A stretch of DNA of 38,067 nucleotides from Anaerolineae bacterium (GCA_023544525.1 JAMJFU010000012.1:1-38067); one strand, 5' to 3'. Positions 15,195-23,890 are shown, counted from the stretch's first letter. The notes: a model not told the origin generated them from the letters alone. A program made the numbers and translations.

Positions 15195-16763
15195 TCAACG
15201 GCAGGGATCGTAATCGCTACCCAGGATCACTCGTATGTCAGCATCCTCGCTGGCATCGAGTTGGTAGATGACGTTTCTCCGCAGGACGTTCAGCTCGCGT
15301 ATCAGCAGCTCCAGTGCCTTGGGCTTTTCCTCAAAGACGATGATCTGGGTCTCGGCATAGCCGGGGTTCTCAGCCGGAGCGGCTTCCACGACATTGAGCC
15401 CGTACCAGCGCAACTGGTCAGCTGCAATGAGGGCCATCTGGGGCTGATAGGTGCCGTTGCGCAGCTCGATCGCCGCCTTCTCATTGGCTATCTGCTCGTC
15501 GCCCGCCGACGGCGGTGCATAGAGGCTGGCCACAACCTGCTGGATCCTGTCATATCTTGGCAACAGGACCTGCCAGCCATCCGCGTTTACCCAGTCGATC
15601 GTCTCCCTGGTACCGATAAACCGGCTGCGGATGCGCTGCGGCTTGAGGTCGAGGGCGATGGGTGCCAGTGACAGGACATCTCCCAGGTCGAGATCGGTCT
15701 CGAAGCTGTCTCGGAGGGCCGACCACAGGCCCGGGATCTTGAGGATGATGCCCGGGCTTTTGGTTTGTTGCCACATGGCCTTGAGGAACTGGTGCTGCCT
15801 GCGTGCCCGGTCAAAATCACTGCCGCCGCGTCGCGTGCGAACATAGCGCAGAGCCAATGACCCGTCCATCTGGTAGACGCCGGGTTCCAGGTACATCTCC
15901 TCTTCTTCCTCAGAAGTAGGCGGCCGGTACTGCAGGTTCACCGGGCAGGCCACGGTCATCTCTACGCCGCCCAATTCGTCGACCACACGGGCAAAGCCCT
16001 GAAAATCCACACGGGCCCAGTGGTCGATGGTGATGCCGAAATTCACGCGGATCGTCTCCGCCAACAGCCCTGGGCCTTTCCCGGGATAGCCGGTCCGGTA
16101 ACCATATTTGTGGGCGACATTTATGCGGCTCCAGCCGTACGTGGGAATGTACACCCACAGATCTCGTGGGATGGACAGCAGGGATACCTGCTTGGTATCC
16201 TTGTTCACTACCGCCACAATGATCACGTCCGTATTCTGTGCCCGAAGGTTCGTCGTCGAGTCTACGCCGATGAGCAGGAAATGCATAAACTCGCCCGTGT
16301 AGCTTGGGGTGGGCATCGGTGTCGGGCTGAACATCGGCGTGGGCGTCAGAGTAGGGGTCAGCGTCGGCGAGATCGTCTCGGTAGGCGTGATCGTCGGGCC
16401 TGGAGGCAGCGGGGTACGCGTCGAGGTAGCCGTGGCGGATGGCGTAAAGGTGGAGGTTGGCGTGCTGGTGGCGGTGGCTGTATTCGTCCAGGTGGCCGAG
16501 GGTGTGAGCGAGGGCGAGGGCGAGGGCGAGGGGCTGGGCGTCATGGTCCTGGGCGCTGCTGCAGCTACTGTCGGCAGAGCGGTCAAGGTGGCTGTTGGGC
16601 TGGGCGTGACCACGGTCGGCGCTGCTACCACGGCGGTCGGCGTCACTGCGGTTGTACAGCCGCTCAAGATGGGCAGTATAACGACCAGCAGTAGAAACAT
16701 CACCAGAGCCGATCTTTGGCGCTGTTGTATCCTCTTGTCTGTTCCCGGTTTTTCTATTCTCAT
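15195..16763 (-). CDS. LytR-CpsA-Psr (LCP) family lipoprotein with Pro/Thr-rich spacer
   Basis: LCP enzymes transfer glycopolymers from lipid carriers to peptidoglycan. 522 residues. A type II signal peptide ends with lipobox LSGC (Cys36). Residues 40-155 form a Pro/Thr/Ser spacer (for example SPSPSPSPSLTPSATWT), encoded by G/T-rich repeats on the plus strand at about 16300-16660, likely wall-spanning and perhaps O-glycosylated. The LCP domain runs from about 160 to 335: FLLIGVDSTT, NTDVIIVAVVN, LLSIPRDLWVYIP, GWSRINVAHKYG, DELGGVEMTV and ALRYVRTRRGGSDFDRARRQ. A LytR_C-type domain ends the protein (ELRNGTYQPQMA). The usual LCP anchor is a TM helix; a lipid anchor with a long spacer is a variant. 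The ATG overlaps the mnmE stop by four bases (ATGA), so the two are translationally coupled. Confidence 0.93.
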   Translation of the reverse strand: MRIEKPGTDKRIQQRQRSALVMFLLLVVILPILSGCTTAVTPTAVVAAPTVVTPSPTATLTALPTVAAAAPRTMTPSPSPSPSPSLTPSATWTNTATATSTPTSTFTPSATATSTRTPLPPGPTITPTETISPTLTPTLTPTPMFSPTPMPTPSYTGEFMHFLLIGVDSTTNLRAQNTDVIIVAVVNKDTKQVSLLSIPRDLWVYIPTYGWSRINVAHKYGYRTGYPGKGPGLLAETIRVNFGITIDHWARVDFQGFARVVDELGGVEMTVACPVNLQYRPPTSEEEEEMYLEPGVYQMDGSLALRYVRTRRGGSDFDRARRQHQFLKAMWQQTKSPGIILKIPGLWSALRDSFETDLDLGDVLSLAPIALDLKPQRIRSRFIGTRETIDWVNADGWQVLLPRYDRIQQVVASLYAPPSAGDEQIANEKAAIELRNGTYQPQMALIAADQLRWYGLNVVEAAPAENPGYAETQIIVFEEKPKALELLIRELNVLRRNVIYQLDASEDADIRVILGSDYDPCR

Positions 16764-18136
16764 TTCCCCACACAGAACCTACTAAAGATCATCTCTACCA
16801 GATCCTCTCCAGCAGTCTGTCCTGTGATCTCACCCAGGGCATTGACGGCCGCGGTCAGGTCGATGGTGATGAGGTCGGGCAACTGGCCCGCTCTGTGGGC
16901 GGCCAGGGCCATCTGAGCGTGGTCCAGTGCCCGGCTCAGCGCTTCCTTGTGACGCGGACTCGTAACCGCTGGCGGTTCGGCCGGCACGACCTGTCCAGCA
17001 AAGACGGCATCGACGATGGTTTGCTCCAGCGCCTCGATCCCTTCCCCAGTCAGGGCCGAGACCGGGATCGTAGGTGCGTCGAGCATCGAGCCCGCATCCT
17101 GATCGACGGAAGCTACCAGGTCAATCTTGTTCAGGACAAGCACAGCGGGCTTGCCATTCACCAGGCCGGCGATGGCCCGATCGGCTTCCGTTGGCGGCTG
17201 GCTGGCGTCGACGACGAGCAGTGCCAGGTCGGACCGGGCCAGGGCGGTACGGCTGCGTTCAATGCCCAGCCGCTCGATGACATCCTCTGACTGCTCGGTG
17301 ATGCCGGCCGTATCGACCAGGACGACGGGCACGCCCTGCAGGTTCACGGTCTCTTCCAGCGTGTCGCGGGTGGTGCCCGGGATGTTGGTCACGATGGCGC
17401 GACTGGTGCGCAGCAGCCGGTTCAGCAGGCTGGACTTGCCCACGTTGGGCCGGCCGACGATGGCCGCCCGGATGCCCTGGCGGTAAATGATGCCCCGCTC
17501 GGCTTCCTCCAGGAGCTGCGAGAGGCTGACGATGGCCTGCTCCAGGTCAGGTCCGATCTGGCGCTCAGGGATCTCGTCTTCGGCAAAGTCCAGGCTGGCC
17601 TCCAGGTAGGCCAGGGTTTCCAACAGCGTGGACCTCACAGAGCGTACCTCGCCGGAGAGCCGGCCAGCCAATTGGCCTATGGCCGCCTGGAGTGAGACCT
17701 CCGTCCTGGCCTGGACCACATCGAGGACAGCCTCGGCCTGGGCCAGGTCGAGGCGGCCGTTGAGAAATGCACGCGCCGTGAACTCGCCTGGTTCTGCCAG
17801 GCGGGCACCGTGGCGGAGGCAGAGTGACAATACGCGCCGCAACGCCACGATCCCGCCATGGCATTGGATCTCGACCATGTCCTGGCGGGTATAGGTTTTG
17901 GGCGCGGGCATGTGGACAGCCAGCACCTCATCGACGAGCCCGCCGGTTGCCGGCTCTATGACATGACCATAGTGCAATACCCGGGGATCCAGATCCGTTG
18001 CCGGCGGATCAGCGGCCCGCACAAAAATGTGGCTCAGGATCTCTGCCGCCTCTGGCCCCGTCAGACGCACAATGCCGATGCCACCCTCACCCAGGGGAGT
18101 CGAGATGGCGGCGATGGTGTCGTCCAGGCTATACAT
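16760..18136 (-). CDS. mnmE: tRNA modification GTPase MnmE (TrmE)
   Basis: With MnmG it makes the cmnm5 modification at wobble U34 of several tRNAs. 458 residues, normal. The N-terminal folate-binding domain starts with TIAAISTPLGEGGIGIVRLT and includes MVEIQCHGGIVALRRVL. A helical domain is next, with the inserted G domain: GRPNVGKS (228-235), GTTRDT (254-259), DTAGI (275-279) and NKID near 317. It ends FCVGK with the invariant Cys (455). It is found in the rpmH-rnpA-yidC-jag-mnmE gene order of many bacteria, though here mnmG and rsmG do not follow; an LCP gene does. It starts 6 bases after the GNAT stop. Confidence 0.98.
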   Translation of the reverse strand: MYSLDDTIAAISTPLGEGGIGIVRLTGPEAAEILSHIFVRAADPPATDLDPRVLHYGHVIEPATGGLVDEVLAVHMPAPKTYTRQDMVEIQCHGGIVALRRVLSLCLRHGARLAEPGEFTARAFLNGRLDLAQAEAVLDVVQARTEVSLQAAIGQLAGRLSGEVRSVRSTLLETLAYLEASLDFAEDEIPERQIGPDLEQAIVSLSQLLEEAERGIIYRQGIRAAIVGRPNVGKSSLLNRLLRTSRAIVTNIPGTTRDTLEETVNLQGVPVVLVDTAGITEQSEDVIERLGIERSRTALARSDLALLVVDASQPPTEADRAIAGLVNGKPAVLVLNKIDLVASVDQDAGSMLDAPTIPVSALTGEGIEALEQTIVDAVFAGQVVPAEPPAVTSPRHKEALSRALDHAQMALAAHRAGQLPDLITIDLTAAVNALGEITGQTAGEDLVEMIFSRFCVGK

Positions 18137-18142
18137 GGTCCG

Positions 18143-18661
18143 TCAGCCCGTCCATTCCTCGCGCAAGATGCCCATCCATAATAGGTCCTGATACTGCCCG
18201 TGGCGATATTCTGCCTGCCGCCAGCGCCCTTCGTGCTTGAACCCCACCTTTTCGTAGAGATGTACGGCACGCTCGTTCCGGGCAAAGACGCTCAGATAGA
18301 TGCGGTTCAGGTTCATCTGTTCGAAACCGAAGCGTAGGAGGGCGTGCAAGACATCAGAGCCCAGGCCCTGATCCCACAGCGCGGGTAGGCCGATAAATAG
18401 GCCTACCTCCGCACTGGCGCTGCGCCCGTCGATCTCATTGAAGCCAGCTCCGCCTATATGCCGGCCCTCGAACTCCACCGAAAAGTTGAGGGTCCTGGGA
18501 TCCTGGAGCATCTCCTCGTACCACTGCTCTTCCTCAACCAGGGATAAGGGCCCGTAGCGGCCGAAATAGTTCAAGACCGTCGGATCGTTCAGCCATTCGA
18601 CATAAGCCGGCAAATCCTGGCGCTCAATGGCTCGGAGAACGACGCGGTGACCATGGATCAT
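18143..18661 (-). CDS. GNAT-family N-acetyltransferase (RimJ/RimL type)
   Basis: 172 residues. Starts with HRVVLRAIERQDLPAYVEWL, the typical beginning of RimJ/RimL-like acetyltransferases. Also seen are FSVEFEGRHIGGAGFNEID, the acetyl-CoA loop GLPALWDQGLGSDVLHALLR (motif A, here Q-G-L-G-S), and LNRIYLSVFARNERAVHLYEKVGFKHEG. Members acetylate ribosomal proteins, antibiotics or small molecules; sequence alone does not tell which. It lies between the DUF58 gene (20 bases) and mnmE (6 bases), so it is part of this operon. GGGAG precedes the ATG by five bases. Confidence 0.9.
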   Translation of the reverse strand: MIHGHRVVLRAIERQDLPAYVEWLNDPTVLNYFGRYGPLSLVEEEQWYEEMLQDPRTLNFSVEFEGRHIGGAGFNEIDGRSASAEVGLFIGLPALWDQGLGSDVLHALLRFGFEQMNLNRIYLSVFARNERAVHLYEKVGFKHEGRWRQAEYRHGQYQDLLWMGILREEWTG

Positions 18662-18681
18662 GGCAGCTCCCTGCTCAACAG

Positions 18682-20007
18682 CTAGTCCTTGCCCCTCGGA
18701 GGCGCGACTGGCTGGGTGGATGGCGCCAGGCGGAGCCCGTGGGCATAAGGCATGGCCAGCGCCTCGGCGAGGTCGTCCCCTTCCCGGACCAGGTAGGTAA
18801 GGATACCGCTGATGGACAGCTCTGTAACCAGGTCCTCGTTGGTCCGGGGATGGCCAAAGCTGTGCGATTCGAGGAGCACAGCGACGACGTTGATACCGCG
18901 ACGGCTCAGGTCCCGCGCAGCGGAGATCCAGTAGTCCTGATCTGTCGGGGTAATGACGACCGCGGTGGTGTTCCGGCTGAGGTGGGCACCTTCTGCAGCC
19001 ACAATCTCGCTGATAGGAATGCGGCCGTCGGGCTGCAGCACGGATAGCGTCTCGAGGACCTTGGCCAGCTGTCGCTCACCGCGGTCCGCGGGCAGCACCT
19101 GTCGCTGTTGGCTGTACGTGATAAAGCCCACCCCACGATCCTGCTCAATGAAGTGGCGGGCCAGAGAGGCGGCGATGGCGATACTGTATTCAGCAGTCGA
19201 CGGTGGCAGGATGAGGTCGGGACCGGTCTCCCAGGGAAGCCGCGGCTGGCCCAATCCTGGGCGCCCTGCCCAGGACAGCTCTGCCTGGGCACCGCGCTCC
19301 AGGTCCAGGAATAGCCAGACGTCGGCGGTTGGATCTAGCTCAAACTCCTTAGAGATCAAGCGGCCGGTCCTGGCACTGGATGGCCAGTGAATGCGGTTGA
19401 AGCTGTCCCCCGGTGCATAGTCGCGCACACCGGAGACGTTCGTGGTCACGTAGGGCGTGCGCCGGCGCATGGTATCGCCTCCGGGAAGGACCCCGATGAG
19501 AGGAGCGAAGGAAACCAGGTCGACTGTGGGGGGATAGACGATGATGGTGGATGGTCGGGGCTCCACCAAGTCCCGGGTCCTCTGGAACAATCCGAAGGGG
19601 TCCCCGCTGCTCACCGTGAGAGGCCCCAGCCTGAACCGTCCCCTCTGCACGCAGCGGGTCTGCAAGGTCCAGGCATAGGTCTTGCGCGCGCCCAGAGGGC
19701 TGACCACGCGGCTAACATAGTGATTGGGCAGCGTCGACTCGTCCCGCACTTCCACCCAAAGCTTGGGGATGATGCTCCGGTTGCGGACCACCAGGCGTTC
19801 CTCAGCCATCTTGCCCACCTGGGAACGAGATGTGCGGGTATGCCGTTCGACATCCACCCACTGTATGCCGGTCCAGGCCCACAGGAAGGAGAGGATCAGG
19901 AGCGCGGTCAGGAGGTACCAGAGGTTATAGAGCAGTTCGCGGCCTGTACCGATGGCACCCAAGCCAATCGCTACCCAAACGAGAAAGACAATACGACTGC
20001 GCGTCAA
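18682..20007 (-). CDS. DUF58-domain membrane protein
   Basis: About 441 residues. Two adjacent hydrophobic helices near the N-terminus (IVFLVWVAIGLGAIGTG and LLYNLWYLLTALLILSFLWA). An exterior-type beta domain follows, with PKLWVEVRDESTLPNHYV and CVQRGRFRLGPLTVSSGDPFG, then the DUF58 signature VRDYAPGDSFNRIHWPSSAR and a vWA-like C-terminal part (DVWLFLDLE, TTAVVITPTDQDYW). DUF58 proteins usually occur with a MoxR ATPase and a transglutaminase-like protein; neither is here. The frame is open to 20130, but a TTG at 20007 has GAGGTAGG six bases upstream and the longer frame would include a hairpin, so I prefer the TTG; the start is uncertain. Confidence 0.85.
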   Translation of the reverse strand: MTRSRIVFLVWVAIGLGAIGTGRELLYNLWYLLTALLILSFLWAWTGIQWVDVERHTRTSRSQVGKMAEERLVVRNRSIIPKLWVEVRDESTLPNHYVSRVVSPLGARKTYAWTLQTRCVQRGRFRLGPLTVSSGDPFGLFQRTRDLVEPRPSTIIVYPPTVDLVSFAPLIGVLPGGDTMRRRTPYVTTNVSGVRDYAPGDSFNRIHWPSSARTGRLISKEFELDPTADVWLFLDLERGAQAELSWAGRPGLGQPRLPWETGPDLILPPSTAEYSIAIAASLARHFIEQDRGVGFITYSQQRQVLPADRGERQLAKVLETLSVLQPDGRIPISEIVAAEGAHLSRNTTAVVITPTDQDYWISAARDLSRRGINVVAVLLESHSFGHPRTNEDLVTELSISGILTYLVREGDDLAEALAMPYAHGLRLAPSTQPVAPPRGKD

Positions 20008-20127
20008 AGCAAACCTACCTCTATCGACCTCGATCCGGCCGAAACCGTGCTGAGTAGTGCGGCTCTGCGCAGGCCCGTCGGTGACCTGCGCGGGCCAGAC
20101 GGTTGGTATTCGGCCCGATCTTACCAG

Positions 20128-20153
20128 CAACCCCGCTGCGAAGAGCGGGGTTG
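20128..20153 (-). terminator. Hairpin between jag and the DUF58 gene
   Basis: CAACCCCGCT (20128-20137) and AGCGGGGTTG (20144-20153) form a perfect 10-bp stem with a six-base loop. No clear T-run follows on the minus strand. It lies 26 bases after the jag stop. A second repeat, GCGCAGG/CCTGCGC (20067-20073, 20085-20091), lies nearer the DUF58 start. It may reduce reading from jag into DUF58. Confidence 0.6.
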
Positions 20154-20178
20154 GACGGAGCGGCTATTGGGCGCGTGA

Positions 20179-20943
20179 CTATTGCTTGGGGACGATCGTC
20201 ACTTTGCGCCGTTCACCCTCGCCGATGCTCTGGGTCGTGACCTTGGGATTCTTGCGCAGGGCAATGTGCACCAGCCGCCGCTCGTAAGCCGGCATCGGTT
20301 CCATGGCCTGGACCCGTCCACTGCGCACCGCCTGATCTGCCACGCGATTGGCCAGACTCTCCAGAGACCGGCGCCTTCGCACCAAATAGTTCTCTACGTC
20401 GACGACCAGGTTGGTCCAGTGCTTAAGGCGGTGGCTGACCATGAGCCGGACGAGATACTGGAGTGCCCTGAGGGTTTCGCCCCGGCGGCCAATCAGGATG
20501 CCGAGGTCCTCTCCGGTGATATTGAGCACGACCGGCGGCTCCTCGTCCTCGTCAGCCAATTCGTAGCCCATCTGCGTTTCCACTGTTGCCCTGACGCCCA
20601 TGAGGTGTAAAACTTCACCGAGCACCTCGCGTCCCACCTGTTCCGCCGTGGGCTCCTCGCCCTCGATGACCTCGATCTCAGGCGCCGGGGCGGGGGTCGG
20701 GGCAGTCACTTTCACCGGTTCAGCGACGGTTTTCACCGGTTCCGGCTTGGGTGGAGCCTTGACGACAAGCCGTACCCGCGCGTTCTCGGCCCCAAAGCCC
20801 AGGACACCCCGGCTGCCCTCGGTGATGATCTCGGCTTCGACCTCGTCGCGCCGGACGCCCAACATCTGGAGGCCGTTGCGGATGGCCTCCTCCACCGTCT
20901 TACCGCTTGCGACGACGTTTCTTCTTTCGCTTCTTTGATCCAC
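20179..20943 (-). CDS. jag: RNA-binding protein Jag / KhpB
   Basis: Partner of KhpA, linked to cell elongation and RNA regulation in Firmicutes. About 254 residues from the GTG at 20943. The Jag_N domain comes first (VVASGKTVEEAIRNGLQMLG, GSRGVLGFGAENARVRL), then a Pro-rich linker (about 65-95), a KH domain with GRRGETLRALQYLVRLM, and a C-terminal R3H domain (ENYLVRRRRSLESLANRVAD, PAYERRLVHIALRKNPKVTT, GEGERRKVTIVP). The GTG lies inside the 3' end of yidC (44-base overlap) with AAGGG about eight bases upstream. The open frame continues to 21033 but only through yidC sequence. The yidC-jag pair is conserved widely. Confidence 0.94.
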   Translation of the reverse strand: MDQRSERRNVVASGKTVEEAIRNGLQMLGVRRDEVEAEIITEGSRGVLGFGAENARVRLVVKAPPKPEPVKTVAEPVKVTAPTPAPAPEIEVIEGEEPTAEQVGREVLGEVLHLMGVRATVETQMGYELADEDEEPPVVLNITGEDLGILIGRRGETLRALQYLVRLMVSHRLKHWTNLVVDVENYLVRRRRSLESLANRVADQAVRSGRVQAMEPMPAYERRLVHIALRKNPKVTTQSIGEGERRKVTIVPKQ

Positions 20944-21808
20944 TTTGTGATCCCTTCCCGCTCCCGGCAGCGGCGGCCTGAGAAGATGTGCTACTTGTCT
21001 TCTGCGCGGCCGCTCCCTTGGCTCCGCCTCCACTCAAGAGACTGGACAGGCTCATGCCCTTCCAGAACATCAGCCCTTCCCAACCGGAGATGAACCCCTG
21101 GGTGATGATGCCGATAATATTCGAGATGATGAAATAGAAGGACAGCCCGGTGGAAAAGCTCAGGCTGAAGAAACCCATCATCAGCGGCATCATCAAGGTC
21201 ATGCTCTGGTTCATAGAGGCTGCCTGCCCCTCACCTCCGCTGCCCCCCACTGTCGTCATCTTGGTCTGTAGCCATGACGTAAAGGCCACCAGAATCGGCA
21301 AGGCGTAGGTAAGCCCGCCGAGTTGCTGGGGTGTCAGGCTGAGATCCATGCCCAAGAAGAAGCGGTTCAGTGGAATTTGAGCCGAGATGCTCTCCATAAA
21401 GGGGTAGATGTTCTGGGACAGGTTCAAGAGTTGGAGCGGCTGGTGGCCGAGAGCTTGGATGATAGACTGGTATAGGCCGATCCAGATCGGAAACTGGACC
21501 AGCATAGGGAGGCAGCCACCCATAGGGCTGGCACCCGCCTCCTTGTAGAGCTTCATCTGCTCTTGCGCTAGCTTTTCCCTATCCTTGGCGTACTTTTTTT
21601 GCAGTTCCTTCAGCTGGGGCTGGAGCTCCTGCATTTTCTTGGCTGAGCGCTGCTGGGGCAGCATCAACGGTGTCATGATGAGCCGGACGACCACCGTAAA
21701 GAAAATGATCGCCAGCCAGAACTGCCCACCCAGCACGGTATAGAGCCCCAAGAGGGCATTAAGCATGGGCCGCAATATCAGCACGGTCCAGATATCGGTA
21801 ATACCCAA
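20900..21808 (-). CDS. yidC: Membrane protein insertase YidC
   Basis: Inserts membrane proteins with or without SecYEG. 302 residues, the short form without the large periplasmic domain of E. coli YidC. Hydrophobic segments are near 15-40 (WLAIIFFTVVVRLIMTPLML), 95-115, 165-190 and 205-245. The cytoplasmic helical hairpin (QQRSAKKMQELQPQLKELQK, EQMKLYKEAGASPMGGCLPM) and the conserved QFPIWIGLYQSI are intact; Arg in VVVRLIMTP is the substrate-contacting charge. The C-terminus is strongly basic (GSKKRKKKRRRKR), as in YidC forms that bind ribosomes without help. The start is TTG with AGGAGG five bases upstream. The next gene, jag, starts inside it. Confidence 0.97.
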   Translation of the reverse strand: MGITDIWTVLILRPMLNALLGLYTVLGGQFWLAIIFFTVVVRLIMTPLMLPQQRSAKKMQELQPQLKELQKKYAKDREKLAQEQMKLYKEAGASPMGGCLPMLVQFPIWIGLYQSIIQALGHQPLQLLNLSQNIYPFMESISAQIPLNRFFLGMDLSLTPQQLGGLTYALPILVAFTSWLQTKMTTVGGSGGEGQAASMNQSMTLMMPLMMGFFSLSFSTGLSFYFIISNIIGIITQGFISGWEGLMFWKGMSLSSLLSGGGAKGAAAQKTSSTSSQAAAAGSGKGSQSGSKKRKKKRRRKR

Positions 21809-21903
21809 CGAAACCTCCTAAGGTCCGACCAGCCGGCTTGTCAGCAACTGGAGATCAGAGCGACAACCAGGCTGATGGTAGACGGGTCCGCCGTCGACCT
21901 GCT

Positions 21904-23037
21904 TTACTGGCTTTCCGGCGGTGAGAACGACCACTGCAGTCCGCCATCCTCTGAATCGAGGACCTGCACCTGGCCGTCCATCAAGAGAACATAGACCCAG
22001 CCGTTGGAGACGACCGGCGTAGTATACACTGAGGACTGGGGCAACCCACTGGGCCAGTACCACTGCCTCTGTGCATCCTTCACGGCGATGACCCGGCCTG
22101 AGCCGCTGGTAACGATGATGGTCTCCCCGGCCAAGACAGGGCTAGCCCGGAGGCCATCGCTGGCGTCGGCCACCTCGGCGCTATCATAGGGATAGGGCGA
22201 CACCACGCTGCCATCCGATGGATTGAGGGCATACAGGCGGCCATCCAATGACGTCACAAAGATCAGGTCATTGGCCAGGAGAACCTCCGACCAGATCCAG
22301 TTGTCTGCTTTGAAGTCGAAACCCTCTACCTGTTCGCCCGAGTCGGCGCGAAGCGCATAAAGCCGGCCGTCAAAGGCGCCTACGTATAGGACCTCTCCTG
22401 TGGCAGCCATCACCGGTTTGGCGGCCATGGCTCCGCCAACTTCGGTGCGCCACAGCTCCTGGCCCGTATCGGCATCAAGGGCATAGACATTGTGATCCAT
22501 TGAGGCCACATATACTTGCCCACCGGCGACGAGCGGCGAGGCCCAGACGGCCTCTTCAGCCTGGAAGGGCCAACCTTCTTTGATCCGCTGGCTCTCGACG
22601 TCCACGGCATAGACCTGCCCATCGGATCCGCCAAAATAGACGGTACCGTCTGCGTAGGTCGGCGCCGGGAGTATCAGGTCGTTCGCCGGTACATTCCACC
22701 TCTCCTGCCCGGTCTCTGGATCAAAGGCGTAAAGGCCGGCAGTCCCGCTCTGTGATTCGGCAAAACCCACAAAGGCCAGGTCGCCGCCGAGCGTGACAGG
22801 ACTCCAGTAAGGGAGCCCTGCTTCCCCGCCAGAGGGCACGAAGGTAGCCTGCTGGACGCCGGTTTCGGCATCCAAGATATAAACCTGCTGTGGCAAACCA
22901 CTGATAACATAAACTCTGCCGCCGCCGACCGTGAGACCTGGCCAGTTTTGTGCAACCGGCTGGGCCCCACAGGCAGACAGCACTGCAACCAACAGGAGCA
23001 GCAGCCCTGCCCCTACGATGCGACTGCGCCTAGTCAA
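21904..23037 (-). CDS. PQQ-type beta-propeller lipoprotein
   Basis: About 377 residues. A lipoprotein signal peptide (LLLLLVAVLSAC, lipobox LSAC) is followed by seven or eight repeats of PQQ/BamB-like propeller blades: 'GGRVYVISG...VYILDAETGVQQ', 'LYAFDPETGQERW', 'VYFGGSDGQVYAVD', 'VYVASMDHNVYALDADTGQE', 'LYVGAFDGRLYALRADSGEQ', 'IFVTSLDGRLYALNPSDGSV', 'VYVLLMDGQVQVLDSEDG'. BamB assists outer-membrane protein assembly in Gram-negatives, but this fold has many roles and no Bam system is visible, so I do not name it bamB. The TTG at 23037 has GAGGAGG at good distance; a TTG at 23058 has none. It sits between yidD and yidC, which suggests an envelope-protein folding or quality role. Confidence 0.88.
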   Translation of the reverse strand: MTRRSRIVGAGLLLLLVAVLSACGAQPVAQNWPGLTVGGGRVYVISGLPQQVYILDAETGVQQATFVPSGGEAGLPYWSPVTLGGDLAFVGFAESQSGTAGLYAFDPETGQERWNVPANDLILPAPTYADGTVYFGGSDGQVYAVDVESQRIKEGWPFQAEEAVWASPLVAGGQVYVASMDHNVYALDADTGQELWRTEVGGAMAAKPVMAATGEVLYVGAFDGRLYALRADSGEQVEGFDFKADNWIWSEVLLANDLIFVTSLDGRLYALNPSDGSVVSPYPYDSAEVADASDGLRASPVLAGETIIVTSGSGRVIAVKDAQRQWYWPSGLPQSSVYTTPVVSNGWVYVLLMDGQVQVLDSEDGGLQWSFSPPESQ

Positions 23038-23070
23038 ATTTGAGCCTCCTCGCAACACTGCCGCAGAACG

Positions 23071-23280
23071 TCAAGGTACGGGGTCGTAACCCCCGGGGTT
23101 GAAGGGATGGCAACGGGCCACCCGCTTGGTAGCCAACCATCCGCCCTTGATCGCCCCATACTTCTGTACGGCCTCGTAACCATAATGAGAGCAGGATGGG
23201 GTAAAGCGGCAGGAGGGAGGCAGCACTTTTGAGAATGTCATCTGGTACAGGCGAATCAAGCCCATTAGCAAATACTTCAC
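23071..23280 (-). CDS. yidD: Membrane protein insertion efficiency factor YidD
   Basis: 69 residues. An amphipathic N-terminus ([20 protein letters not shown]) is followed by the family signature [20 protein letters not shown] and [20 protein letters not shown], with the three conserved cysteines. YidD improves YidC-dependent insertion. The ATG overlaps the rnpA stop by four bases (ATGA), so the genes are coupled, as is typical of rpmH-rnpA-yidD-yidC clusters. Confidence 0.97.
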   Translation of the reverse strand: MKYLLMGLIRLYQMTFSKVLPPSCRFTPSCSHYGYEAVQKYGAIKGGWLATKRVARCHPFNPGGYDPVP

Positions 23281-23627
23281 GATACCTCACGCGTCAAACC
23301 TGCCCGACGTAACAACAGGCCGATGGTCTCATCGACCTGCTGAAAGTCTGCCTCGGCAATTGGACGTCGAGCAATCAAGACTATGTCCCAACCCTCAGCT
23401 ACCTTCCCCTCTTGAATCCTTATCCTCACTGCTTCCCGCATCCGGCGCTTGATCCGGTTCCGCACGACGGCTTTGCCGATCCTCTTACCAATGGCAAAGC
23501 CAAAACGGGTGTATCCTAAATCATTGGGTAAGAATGATAGTACGATAAGCGGACGGACCAGGGTTTGGCCCTCACGCCGGAGGCGCTGAAAATCAGCGTT
23601 TTCTCGCAGACGACGCCTTTTCTCCAT
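23277..23627 (-). CDS. rnpA: Ribonuclease P protein component
   Basis: Protein subunit of RNase P, which trims tRNA 5' ends together with the rnpB RNA (not in this window). 116 residues, normal. It begins [19 protein letters not shown] and holds the RNase P signature [20 protein letters not shown] followed by RMREAVR. The last third ([19 protein letters not shown]) is also typical. It lies 48 bases after rpmH in the universal order. Confidence 0.97.
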   Translation of the reverse strand: MEKRRRLRENADFQRLRREGQTLVRPLIVLSFLPNDLGYTRFGFAIGKRIGKAVVRNRIKRRMREAVRIRIQEGKVAEGWDIVLIARRPIAEADFQQVDETIGLLLRRAGLTREVS

Positions 23628-23675
23628 AACCTCACTGGCCGATGGTCACGAGACCACAAGCCAGGCGTTGGCGAA

Positions 23676-23813
23676 TCACACTGACAGGCGATGGCGACCC
23701 TTCAGCCGCCTGCTCTTGAGGACCTTGCGCCCACCCTTTGTCTTCATCCGAGCCCGGAAGCCGTGCCGGCGTTTGCGCCGCCGCACCTTGGGCTGCCATG
23801 TTCGCTTTGGCAT
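23676..23813 (-). CDS. rpmH: 50S ribosomal protein L34
   Basis: A 45-residue, very basic protein: [20 protein letters not shown] then [16 protein letters not shown] and ending LKGRHRLSV. This matches L34 over the whole length. L34 lies in the 50S subunit. GAGGTG is 7 bases before the ATG. It is the first gene of the rnpA-yidD-yidC run and has its own promoter. In many bacteria dnaA diverges from rpmH; here a methyltransferase-like gene lies upstream in the same direction, so this is not the usual origin region. Confidence 0.98.
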   Translation of the reverse strand: MPKRTWQPKVRRRKRRHGFRARMKTKGGRKVLKSRRLKGRHRLSV

Positions 23814-23861
23814 AATAACACCTCATCCTTGTGACGATAAAAATCAATCTCACAGCACTCA

Positions 23862-23890
23862 ATTATACCGTCTTTTTGGCGCGCCTGCAA
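23862..23890 (-). promoter_or_regulatory. Promoter of the rpmH-rnpA-yidC cluster
   Basis: On the minus strand TTGCAG (23890-23885), a 17-bp spacer and a perfect TATAAT (23867-23862). The leader is about 40 bases. The spacer contains the palindrome GGCGCGCC (23878-23885). No DnaA box was seen near it. Confidence 0.75.

Noticed and set aside
16300-16660. Tandem repeat array or CRISPR-like pattern
   Set aside because: The repeats are degenerate codons for the Pro/Thr spacer of the LCP lipoprotein, with no constant repeat and unique spacer structure.
21904-23037. Calling the propeller lipoprotein BamB
   Set aside because: The fold and lipobox fit, but no other Bam component is seen and a Chloroflexota cell is not expected to have a Bam-type outer membrane.
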